The notes below the pieces were generated by a model. The model did not search any database. It worked only from the letters and a program-made list of their open reading frames with translations, and was not told where the DNA came from. Of a DNA stretch of 64,000 nucleotides, positions 55,538 to 62,417 are shown in pieces; position 1 is the stretch's first letter, and each line of letters begins with the position of its first letter. Source of the stretch: Pelagihabitans pacificus (GTDB lineage Bacteria; Bacteroidota; Bacteroidia; Flavobacteriales; Flavobacteriaceae); NCBI RefSeq assembly GCF_009371985.2, contig NZ_VIKU02000003.1, forward strand, positions 372,001 to 436,000, given 5' to 3'. The translations under genes were made by a program, and so were the position numbers.

Positions 55538-55702
55538 AAGCGTTGAGGATGCCAACGAATTTGACACCGATGCACATAGGGATCGCTTTGTTCGTTTTTA
55601 GACGGGACCGCTGCTTGGGGGCTTTAGGGCTGTTAGGAAGTAATCGGAGCGGTTGTAGGCCTGGTTTGGCAATGTTTCACTGATTAACATTTTTAGATTG
55701 GG

Positions 55703-55942
55703 CTAAAACTGTAAAAATTTACTTGGTATATATTTTTCAAGTCTTTTTCCTTGTTGGCATGGGAACATTCCTATTATGCTATTCGAAATAGGACATAATT
55801 CAACTTCAACATAGAAATTATGGAGGCTGTATAAGGAATATTTAAAATCAACAGAAACGTAGTTCTGAACATGTTGGCCTTCATCCCAAAGCTCATCCCA
55901 TTGCTCTTCGCTACTCAATTCTAAATACTCAATAAGTTTCAT
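55703..55942 (-). CDS. Hypothetical small acidic protein
   Basis: A 79-residue protein, MKLIEYLELSSEEQWDELWD at the N-terminus and with an aromatic C-terminus (ISNSIIGMFPCQQGKRLEKY). I do not recognise a family. It may be a one-off small protein of the accessory insert between porX and tsaE. It follows, in the minus direction, the broken zinc-ribbon frame at 55948-56112 by 5 bases, so the two may be remnants of one unit. AT-rich relative to porX. Confidence 0.45.
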   Translation of the reverse strand: MKLIEYLELSSEEQWDELWDEGQHVQNYVSVDFKYSLYSLHNFYVEVELCPISNSIIGMFPCQQGKRLEKYIPSKFLQF

Positions 55943-55947
55943 GATTC

Positions 55948-56112
55948 TTAGAAATTTTCTTTACTAGGTATGTAACCCAAACTATTACAATTTTTACATT
56001 CTCTTATTTTGCTCGGCTCCACAATTAGCCCTGAGTCATCAGCAAATTATAGCTCAATATATCCGGGGCCAATACATTCACTACACAAATTCCATTCAAT
56101 ATCATGAATTGT
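55948..56112 (-). pseudogene. Broken zinc-ribbon ORF in frame after the SRAP stop
   Basis: Reading on in the frame of the SRAP gene after its TGA gives 55 codons with two CxxC motifs of DnaJ-like type: WNLCSECIGPGYIEL then, after an internal TAA (56047-56049), SKIRECKNCNSLGYIPSKENF and a final TAA. The spacing looks like a zinc ribbon of about 50 residues, cut by one stop. No start codon in this frame gives an intact reading. It could be a decayed small gene or a former C-terminal extension. Confidence 0.45.
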
Positions 56113-56892
56113 TCAAAATAATTCTTGTTGGTTTAGCTCTGGATAGACAACTTTTTCATCAATACTATCAATGTTTCCTTTATATTCCTTACCTCTTATT
56201 CTGCCAACGGTATGTGCCACCATTTCTTCGGCCGGAAAGGGTTCAAGTAATTCTGCTATGGCATTTTCTACGAGTTCTTCATCATAATCTGAAAGCCATT
56301 TATCTTCCAATTCTTCTGGCAATATTACTGGCATCCTCGGTTCCTGTGATGCTGCGGGCTTATTATGTATTTCTTCCATCAAGGAGTTCGCCCTTGTTGT
56401 TACAATTGCGAAGGTATGCAAGGTTTCACCTGTTTCCTTATCCTTCCATTCGCGCCATAAACCCCCGAGTGAGAGCGGCTGCCCATCCTTACGATAGATA
56501 AAATGAGGGTATTTTTTTCCCTTATAGTCCATATGTTCATAAAACCCGTCAACTTGAATTATACATCGTTTTGACTTAGCTGAGGATTTAAAAGATTTAG
56601 TTTCGAACATATCTTCTCCTCTAGCATTTAAAGTTTTATTCCAGGCCTTGTATAATTTTTCCTTATCAAACGCCCAGTAAGGTCCCAATCCCCATTGAGA
56701 TACCACCGGAACATTTGGACTTTCGTTGGTGTATACCAGTAATTTGGGATGTTTAAAACCGCTCGAATGATATATTGGTAAATCGGTTAATGGTGCAAGC
56801 TTTTCTTTAATTTCCCTGATTGCGTGAACATCGCCGTCACGTATTGCCCTATTGAGTTGAGTTTCTAATTGGGCCTTTACATCGTAACACAT
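56113..56892 (-). CDS. SRAP/HMCES-family DNA-protein crosslink protein (YedK-like)
   Basis: A 259-residue protein starting with MCYDVKAQ, so after Met removal Cys2 is the N-terminal nucleophile that crosslinks to abasic sites in single-stranded DNA. Other family motifs: LNARGEDMFE, IIQVDGFYEH (catalytic Glu), and ANSLMEEIHNKPAASQEPRMPVIL (His and the MPVIL segment). It protects replication forks or is part of the SOS-associated response. It is inserted between porX and tsaE along with other accessory genes, which is not the usual place. Confidence 0.9.
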   Translation of the reverse strand: MCYDVKAQLETQLNRAIRDGDVHAIREIKEKLAPLTDLPIYHSSGFKHPKLLVYTNESPNVPVVSQWGLGPYWAFDKEKLYKAWNKTLNARGEDMFETKSFKSSAKSKRCIIQVDGFYEHMDYKGKKYPHFIYRKDGQPLSLGGLWREWKDKETGETLHTFAIVTTRANSLMEEIHNKPAASQEPRMPVILPEELEDKWLSDYDEELVENAIAELLEPFPAEEMVAHTVGRIRGKEYKGNIDSIDEKVVYPELNQQELF

Positions 56893-56998
56893 ATTTCTAT
56901 AAGTTTTGATAATTTCAATTTACCCAAATTTGTGGTTGTGGAAAACTTTTATTTCAATCGGTTTACAAATATATGGTAATATTCCATATTTTTGGATT

Positions 56999-57295
56999 AT
57001 GTCCATAAAAAGAACATTGATTGTCTTCCGTAATCAAGACAAAAAGGTCATCCGTCAATTGCTAAAAGAGATAGGTAGGGAACGTTATGAATGCGCTTTA
57101 GCAGATGCTGGGCTTATCGAACAACCCCCCATAAGTATGGATGGTTTTTATATCGAGTACGATACTGAAGTTAAAGAGTTTGGATTGTTTTATCGATATC
57201 CCTCTCGGTCTTCTTATTTCATAATGTCAGTACTTGGTTATTGGAATATTCCACTTAGTGGTTGGGAGTATGAAAGAAAAGCTAAAGATGGCTAG
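56999..57295 (+). CDS. Hypothetical small protein
   Basis: I set the start at the ATG at 56999 (98 residues, MSIKRTLIVFRNQDKKVIRQ), as the upstream frame encodes an AT-rich hydrophobic stretch without a sensible start context. The protein is rich in charged residues at its N-terminus and aromatic ones later (YRYPSRSSYFIMSVLGYW). I do not recognise a family. It belongs to the AT-rich insert between porX and tsaE. Confidence 0.5.
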   Translation: MSIKRTLIVFRNQDKKVIRQLLKEIGRERYECALADAGLIEQPPISMDGFYIEYDTEVKEFGLFYRYPSRSSYFIMSVLGYWNIPLSGWEYERKAKDG

Positions 57296-57313
57296 AATAC
57301 CTATTTTTGAATT

Positions 57314-57451
57314 ATGAAACTTGATGATAGATATAAGAAAGACTCTCGCTTTTGGTTTTTGAATACCACTTTTGGCATATGGATGTCTCGATTCGCAATC
57401 GCAATAATTATTCTTGGGGTGTTTCTTAAGGTCCTAGGTTATATTGACTAA
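57314..57451 (+). CDS. Short membrane peptide
   Basis: A 45-codon open frame (ATG at 57314, TAA at 57449-57451). The N-terminal third is charged (MKLDDRYKKDSRFWF) and the C-terminal part is a likely membrane segment (FAIAIIILGVFLKVLGYI). It starts 18 bases after the previous gene, in the same direction, and may be co-transcribed. Its small size makes it uncertain. Confidence 0.45.
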   Translation: MKLDDRYKKDSRFWFLNTTFGIWMSRFAIAIIILGVFLKVLGYID

Positions 57452-57493
57452 AGGAGTCGACAAAATTTATAGAGCTAATTATTAAGGATAACA

Positions 57494-57907
57494 GTGGATC
57501 AAAAAGTCTATAAGCAAACTTCCATCACCGAGATAGCGCGGGAGGTGCTATCCCAGGCCAATAGCAAGATTCTTTGCTTGCACGGTGAGATGGGCACCGG
57601 GAAAACCACCTTGATCAAGGCGATGCTCCAGGTACTCGAGGCGGCAGATGTAGGAACTAGCCCTACATTTGGCATTGTCAATGAATACCATACTACCGAT
57701 GGGGAGGTATTGGCCTATCATTTTGATTTTTACCGCTTAAACGACGAAACGGAAGCCCTGGATTTTGGATTGGAGGAGTATTTCAACGAAGATACCTGGG
57801 TGTTTATCGAATGGCCCGAAAAAATTACCTCGTTCTTGCCGGCCGATGTCACGAATGTATATCTGGAGGTCATCGACGAAACCCGACGTGGTTTGCGGTT
57901 GGACTAA
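57494..57907 (+). CDS. tsaE: tRNA threonylcarbamoyladenosine biosynthesis protein TsaE
   Basis: A 137-residue P-loop ATPase that with TsaB and TsaD makes the t6A modification at position 37 of tRNAs. Walker A is GEMGTGKTT (31-39), and the FDFYRLNDETEALDFGLEEYF region with VFIEWPEK is typical. The start is the GTG at 57494. In related genomes tsaE usually lies right after porX; here some 1.95 kb of accessory genes separate them. No gene follows closely; the next is a tiny lipoprotein at 58166. Confidence 0.95.
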   Translation: MDQKVYKQTSITEIAREVLSQANSKILCLHGEMGTGKTTLIKAMLQVLEAADVGTSPTFGIVNEYHTTDGEVLAYHFDFYRLNDETEALDFGLEEYFNEDTWVFIEWPEKITSFLPADVTNVYLEVIDETRRGLRLD

Positions 57908-58165
57908 AGGTACCCCTTCCCTACTCTTTTGAGCCAAATTCCTTTTTCTTGGATAGCCCCGGACCGTCAATTATAGACAGGCGGGGCAACGTTTCTCCCG
58001 GATTTTTATTGCGAAAATGTGGATAATTCCTATAGAATTCGATGAAATGTATATTTTTTCCGTTAAAAGGGGATATTTTAACGTTAAAATGCTTGGTAGT
58101 TAGGGTAGATTTCCTACTTTTAACACGAGAAATTAACAAAATTCTAACTAAAAACCCCGATTAAA

Positions 58166-58315
58166 ATGAAAAAATTTGTATTTGGAGTATTGGCCTGCGT
58201 TACCCTTTTAGCCGTTTCTTGCGAACCATCAAACACCGCCGAGGAAGATAGCCTGTATGAAACTAATAGTATTGATAAGGCTACCGCTGAAATTGATGGT
58301 GGTAGAAGAGGTTAA
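58166..58315 (+). CDS. Tiny secreted lipoprotein or peptide precursor
   Basis: A 49-residue open frame with ATG at 58166 and TAA at 58313-58315. MKKFVFGVLACVTLLAVSC is a clear lipoprotein signal with Cys19; the mature part is about 31 residues, acidic and then Gly/Arg-rich at its end (EIDGGRRG). It has its own terminator (58343-58367) and an AT-rich upstream region. A signal peptide with a short mature part resembles flavobacterial small exported peptides, but a signalling role is speculation. Confidence 0.65.
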   Translation: MKKFVFGVLACVTLLAVSCEPSNTAEEDSLYETNSIDKATAEIDGGRRG

Positions 58316-58342
58316 TCCTATTTCATACTAAAAAAATAATAT

Positions 58343-58367
58343 AGGCGTTAGAAATAGCGCCTTTTTT
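58343..58367 (+). terminator. Rho-independent terminator after the tiny lipoprotein
   Basis: GGCGTTA pairs with TAGCGCC with one G-T pair around a GAAA tetraloop (58344-58361) and is followed by six T (58362-58367). It lies 28 bases after the stop at 58315. Confidence 0.8.
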
Positions 58368-58408
58368 ATGCAATAAATCTGCCTAAACTGTAGTTAGAAT
58401 GTTTAAGT

Positions 58409-59056
58409 ATGGCTGACAAGAAAAGAATTAGAAAAAAATTTATCATTGAAGGACTATTAGCCGTTATTATTACACTAACTCCTTTAATGTTTTATTTCTA
58501 TAAGTATATCCCCTCAACTTCGGATACTTGGGACTTCCTGTTCTTAACATTCACCAAAAATGGCTATAAGGACGTTTCGACCGCTTTTTATTTTTATCTA
58601 GGAAAATTGGTCCCTTTAACCTTACTTATAGTATGGTTTGTAACATGCAAGCAATGGTGGTACCATGCAATTCTAATCCCAATTGCAATGTATGCTTTTC
58701 AACTTTACAGCGTTTTTAGTGAAGATGTAAAGAAAATAGATGAAAACGAATTACTTTATCTACTCATGGTCAGTATGGTAGTCATACCCGTAGTTTATTT
58801 TATCAGGGTAAAATTAGTAGATAAGTATGTCCATGGTATCGATTTGGAGGCCATGGAAGCGGAACTTGATTCCATCCGGAAAAAACAAGGTCTTAACGGC
58901 AAAAAGACGTATGAGAACGAGAATGAACTTGGGGATACCGGCGAAAAAAAATACCGTACCCTTACCGAAAAAATCGAATACGGCCTTTCTACCAACAATC
59001 TCGAGCGCCAGTTTAAGAAGCTGCAGCATAGCATGAAGAGTTTGCTGCACCTATAG
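58409..59056 (+). CDS. Membrane protein with long cytoplasmic tail, hypothetical
   Basis: A 215-residue protein with four hydrophobic segments, at about 13-30, 60-78, 84-102 and 111-130. From about 135 on it is hydrophilic, with helical, charged stretches (LEAMEAELDSIRKKQGLNGKK, EKIEYGLSTNNLERQFKKLQ). I do not recognise a named family; similar proteins occur near tsaE in other flavobacteria as I recall. The pyrimidine-rich spacer and cassette-like repeats follow. Confidence 0.6.
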   Translation: MADKKRIRKKFIIEGLLAVIITLTPLMFYFYKYIPSTSDTWDFLFLTFTKNGYKDVSTAFYFYLGKLVPLTLLIVWFVTCKQWWYHAILIPIAMYAFQLYSVFSEDVKKIDENELLYLLMVSMVVIPVVYFIRVKLVDKYVHGIDLEAMEAELDSIRKKQGLNGKKTYENENELGDTGEKKYRTLTEKIEYGLSTNNLERQFKKLQHSMKSLLHL

Positions 59057-59139
59057 CCCGCCGGTTTCACCCTTCGGCTCCGCGCGAAGGGGTTTAAGCA
59101 AAACATCTCCTCCCCCCCTATCGCTTATTTCCGATCGAT

Positions 59140-59228
59140 TTCTCCTTCGTCCGTTGTCTTTTCTCTTTTTTGATTATGTCTTTTTTCTCTAGTTTTTTTC
59201 TCTAGTCTTTTTTCTCTTTTCTCCTCAT
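59140..59228. repeat. Pyrimidine-rich low-complexity tract
   Basis: Within the 412-base gene-free region 59057-59468, about 59140-59228 is nearly all T and C on the plus strand, with several near-copies of CTTTTTTCTCTAG. No coding frame or hairpin is apparent. It may have arisen by slippage. The rest of the region holds the repeat B1 at its end and is otherwise featureless to me. Confidence 0.5.
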
Positions 59229-59372
59229 CAAAACTACAGTTACAGGGTGTTACTTGACCATTCCTAGTTGGTTTATTCGCCGTTGAATGATTCATTATTG
59301 GATCATTCGCCTACAACTATATTTTGGGTCACTGTTCAAGTAAGACAACGGAAACCGGTAAGTATGTTGAAG

Positions 59373-59465
59373 AAAGGTCCTTCAGCAACATACAGGATCT
59401 CTTATCTTAGCCTATACTAGATATATGATCAATGATTATATTTCTACGTTGTAAAACAGTTAGAA
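59373..59465. repeat. Cassette-type repeat B, copy 1
   Basis: The 93 bases upstream of the TTG-start lipoprotein gene match those upstream of the HEPN gene (60300-60392): TCCTTCAG, GATCTCTTAT-TTAG, AGATATA and a TTGT-AA end appear in the same order. Both copies finish directly before the start of a low-GC accessory gene. Confidence 0.55.
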
Positions 59466-59468
59466 CAT

Positions 59469-60047
59469 TTGAGACGAGTACCTTATTTACTTTTTATGCT
59501 ATTACTGGCAGCATCCTGCTCGAGCACGTCTAAATTGCCAAGGCCTGAAATACAACCCGAATTTTTATCGTCAAATTTAAATGCAAATGGCATCGTAGCC
59601 ATTAGTCCAGACTACAAACAATCCTATTTTAGGCGCTTACCTTATTTGTTCGTCAATGAAAGTGAAACTTTTAATGAAATTCAAGGTGATTTTTATAACG
59701 TAAAATTCAATGTCGATTCTAACTTAAATATAATGCCAGGTTTTTGGAGTGATTACGGAACCTACCAAAATTCTTTAATAGTTCTTATCGTAATGAGCGG
59801 GACATCAACCTTACCAATAAAAGATATACCCATTTCTGTTGTATCAAGTAAACATGGAGTTTTCGAACGGGAGAAATTGATTGGAAATAATCAAATCAAT
59901 GAGGCACAGCAGCGCGTATTATTTGTAAAAAAGCTGGCATTGACAAATCGATTCGATGTTTTGAATAAAATTAATGATGATGTACTAATTGTGAAGATTG
60001 ATGGACAGCTTTATAAATTTTTAAACCCTGAAATCAAACTGGATTAA
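59469..60047 (+). CDS. Hypothetical lipoprotein
   Basis: A 192-residue lipoprotein with a TTG start at 59469: MRRVPYLLFMLLLAASC with the lipobox Cys17. The mature part has a low-complexity beginning (SSTSKLPRPEIQPEF), then beta-like parts such as NGIVAISPDYKQSYFRRLPY and VKIDGQLYKFLNPEIK. I do not recognise a family. Low GC and a position just after repeat B1 suggest an acquired cassette. No ATG in frame would keep the signal peptide. Confidence 0.5.
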   Translation: MRRVPYLLFMLLLAASCSSTSKLPRPEIQPEFLSSNLNANGIVAISPDYKQSYFRRLPYLFVNESETFNEIQGDFYNVKFNVDSNLNIMPGFWSDYGTYQNSLIVLIVMSGTSTLPIKDIPISVVSSKHGVFEREKLIGNNQINEAQQRVLFVKKLALTNRFDVLNKINDDVLIVKIDGQLYKFLNPEIKLD

Positions 60048-60078
60048 AACGTATTACGGCAAAGCTTCTAATAAAAAG

Positions 60079-60249
60079 CTAGCCCGGTCTCCAATACATC
60101 GACAATATGGTGTTCTGCCTTAAATCATCTTTATTCCTTGTGAAGCCTTCAAAAGCAAGGAAGCCTACAGCCACACTTGGTGCAATAGGCCACCAAACGA
60201 TGCTAATTCCTAGGGCCTTTGTATTGCAACTAAAAACTCAAAAATTCAT
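60079..60249 (-). pseudogene. Possible decayed small gene on the minus strand
   Basis: In the spacer 60048-60393 a minus-strand frame reads from ATG at 60249 through an internal TGA at codon 4 and then 52 codons to TAG (60079). The part after the stop looks like real protein: GISIVWWPIAPSVAVGFLAF, then FTRNKDDLRQNTILSMYWRPG. With TGA read as TGG it would be a small membrane-type protein. I call it a possible remnant; it could be chance. Confidence 0.3.
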
Positions 60250-60299
60250 ATGGCTACCCTGTTGCCATAAGATAAAATATTTAACCAACTAGCGGAAAC

Positions 60300-60392
60300 T
60301 TCCTTCAGGGATATCAAAGATCTCTTATATTAGTTCTGTACATAAGTGAGATATAGTTAATAACTATATACAATTGTTGGCAGTAATTAGTA
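60300..60392. repeat. Cassette-type repeat B, copy 2, with inverted end
   Basis: Diverged second copy of the repeat at 59373-59465. It contains a near-perfect 19-base palindrome, ATATAGTTA (60351-60359), A, TAACTATAT (60361-60369), and ends with GTTGGCAGTAATTA (60376-60389), the inverted counterpart of TAACTACTGCCAAC at 62201-62214 just after the two-gene module. Confidence 0.6.
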
Positions 60393-60393
60393 A

Positions 60394-61173
60394 ATGAAGC
60401 ATATAAAAAAGAAATTCTTGATGTCTAAAGACGTAACCGATGATGGTTATGAATTTATGGTTAATCAAAAACCAACTCAAGAATCAATTAAAAAATTTAA
60501 GGCAGGCGACTTTAAAGATTATATACCTCATATTCTGACTGACAAACAAACCTTCATCCAATGTTTTAAATATAACGATGGACAGAAAACATATATAATA
60601 CCAGAACCAAACCCTATTGTTATATATTTTTCAAATGCTCAAGTGAATTTGGCAGACATAAAGGAAAGTCGAGAAAAACTAATGGAAGCATTAAATTATG
60701 GAAAAGGAGACCTTGGGAATGCAATGAATTCATTTTATAATTTCTTCGGACACGTTTCCAATTATGTAACTTCACTTTTTAATTCATTGGAGGCATTTTT
60801 GAACCACCAAATTCCTAATGATTTTGAGTATAAACGTGTTTCAAAAAAGAACACAGAAATTTATAATAAAGAGCAAATTCAAAGACAAATTCAATTTGAG
60901 GAAAAAATTAAAAAGGTTATTCCCCAAGTAAAAAATAAAAGTTTTCATAGACATCACGCTCACAAGTTTGAAACAATCTTAAGATTTAAAGAGTTTAGAG
61001 ATGAGATTGTACACACAAAAGTAGACCGAAAGACCGCCCCAAATTATTATAAAGAGTTATTTACTAAATCTCTTGACTTTGATTATCTAAAGACAATTTT
61101 TACTGTGAAAGATTATTTGAATTACTATGAGCCTGACTTAATTGTAAAATGTGACTGCGGTGCTGACTATTAA
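60394..61173 (+). CDS. HEPN-like protein, candidate ribonuclease (gene 1 of the two-gene module)
   Basis: A 259-residue AT-rich protein with no signal or membrane segment. Residues about 112-215 look like a HEPN fold: a long helix NSFYNFFGHVSNYVTSLFNS then LEAFLNHQIP, later the R-x4-H motif R202-D-E-I-V-H207 in KEFRDEIVHTK, which in HEPN ribonucleases is the catalytic motif. The C-terminus has a Cys pair (CDCGADY). I do not recognise the N-terminal half (MKHIKKKFLMSKDVTDDGYEF). It is followed by gene 2 at 13 bases and is bounded by inverted repeats, so I propose a mobile two-gene module. Confidence 0.6.
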   Translation: MKHIKKKFLMSKDVTDDGYEFMVNQKPTQESIKKFKAGDFKDYIPHILTDKQTFIQCFKYNDGQKTYIIPEPNPIVIYFSNAQVNLADIKESREKLMEALNYGKGDLGNAMNSFYNFFGHVSNYVTSLFNSLEAFLNHQIPNDFEYKRVSKKNTEIYNKEQIQRQIQFEEKIKKVIPQVKNKSFHRHHAHKFETILRFKEFRDEIVHTKVDRKTAPNYYKELFTKSLDFDYLKTIFTVKDYLNYYEPDLIVKCDCGADY

Positions 61174-61186
61174 ATAACGTGATAAT

Positions 61187-62203
61187 ATGATTTGTGCACT
61201 TTGTAAAGAAAGAGAAGCTAATAAAAAGAATACACACTATTTAACGGATTCAATTATAAGAACCTGTCTTAATTTGGATGGAGCAAATGAAAGAGAAGCT
61301 GGTTTTTATTTCGACGTATCTAACAATACACCATTTGTAGACTTTAATTTTCAGCGTGGAACTTCAATTCCAAAATTGGAAGAGTCATTGGGTAGGCAAG
61401 CGACTGAAGAAGAAATTGAAAAAGCCAAGGAAATACCATTTTCAGTAGATTATGTTTTTTGCTCGCAATGTGAAGATATTTTCACAAGTATTGAAACACC
61501 TTTTATAGAAACTATTCTTCCACAATTTAGGCAAGTTAATTTGACAGGCACTAACCAAATTGAATTAGCTCAAAATAAAATAGTAAAACTATTTTTTTAC
61601 TTACAAGTTTGGAGAACTGCCATTTGTGAAGATGTTTATAATTTGAGTGAAGATACAATGGAGAGATTAAGGTTAACAATCCTTAATTCAGATTCAATAG
61701 AAAATTGTGATATACCAAATTTTCCATATCACATTACATATTTACAAACGGTTGGAGATGCATCAGCCTATACAAACAATTTTGTTGGCTGTACAAGTGA
61801 TAGAAATCCGAACATCATTTTTATGAATGATTTTGTAATTCAGTTTTTCGAAGAAACCAATTTGATTAGAACAATAGATTTTTATGGCCTTAACCAAACT
61901 AATGATTTAGCACAATTTATTAATGCAGGTAATGAAAGTGTTAATATTAAGGTGTTGCCAAATCAAAGAAGATTGGATTTAGTTGGTCGCATTAATAGAG
62001 AGGAAAAAGTTCAAAAATCTATTTCCTATTTTGTAGAAACGTTCGCCAAACAATGGTTTATGATTTTTGGAGGTTTTCCCAACCAATATTTGACTCAAGA
62101 ATATTTGCAGTTTATCTCGGCTGGAGGATTTGATATTTTAAAATATACTCAAGAAAGCATAGTTGAAAAAACAACTGAATTTATTGATTTAAAATTAAAA
62201 TAA
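61187..62203 (+). CDS. Zinc-site (treble-clef/HNH-like) protein, gene 2 of the two-gene module
   Basis: A 338-residue AT-rich protein. The N-terminus has C3-x2-C6 in MICALCKE, then THYLTDSII with His17, and a second pair C92-x2-C95 in YVFCSQCEDIF. This C-x2-C...H...C-x2-C layout, with the SII/H tract, resembles HNH-type or treble-clef zinc proteins. The rest is hypothetical, without a recognised family (NFVGCTSDRNPNIIFMNDF, FAKQWFMIFGGF). The stop TAA at 62201 is part of the TAACTACTGCCAAC repeat that closes the module. It could be a nuclease or a zinc-binding partner of gene 1. Confidence 0.6.
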   Translation: MICALCKEREANKKNTHYLTDSIIRTCLNLDGANEREAGFYFDVSNNTPFVDFNFQRGTSIPKLEESLGRQATEEEIEKAKEIPFSVDYVFCSQCEDIFTSIETPFIETILPQFRQVNLTGTNQIELAQNKIVKLFFYLQVWRTAICEDVYNLSEDTMERLRLTILNSDSIENCDIPNFPYHITYLQTVGDASAYTNNFVGCTSDRNPNIIFMNDFVIQFFEETNLIRTIDFYGLNQTNDLAQFINAGNESVNIKVLPNQRRLDLVGRINREEKVQKSISYFVETFAKQWFMIFGGFPNQYLTQEYLQFISAGGFDILKYTQESIVEKTTEFIDLKLK

Positions 62204-62349
62204 CTACTGCCAACAATGGCTATAAGTAATTGCTTGTTCTTGCCTACTTCTGAATCCCGAGGCATGGGGACTCGCGGATTTTCAGTTTGGTGTGTACTTG
62301 CAAAGTTAATCGCTAACCCACGCAACAACTCATAGCCGAGACCGTCAGA
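62204..62349. repeat. attC-like inverted-repeat element closing the module
   Basis: About 146 bases between the module and the IS. GGCTATAAGTAATTGC (62218-62233) is largely complementary to GCAACAACTCATAGCC (62322-62337). Within the loop, AATCCCGAG (62254 on) pairs with CTCGCGGATT (62271-62280). The outer left end is CTGCCAAC. I recall similar long imperfect hairpins after accessory genes in other flavobacteria. The expected right end (ACCGTTGGC) is cut at ACCGTCAGA by the IS at 62350. Confidence 0.65.
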
Positions 62350-62361
62350 CTGTCTCAAAAC
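62350..62361. repeat. Left terminal inverted repeat of the IS
   Basis: CTGTCTCAAAAC, exact inverted match to 63989-64000. Beyond the 12 bases the match becomes imperfect (CCTAATATT against TGCCTTAATTT). Confidence 0.85.
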
Positions 62362-62417
62362 CCTAATATTCCTCCTTCGATCTTGCAGGTCCGTAATTTT
62401 GATCCGACCTTTGCGGT

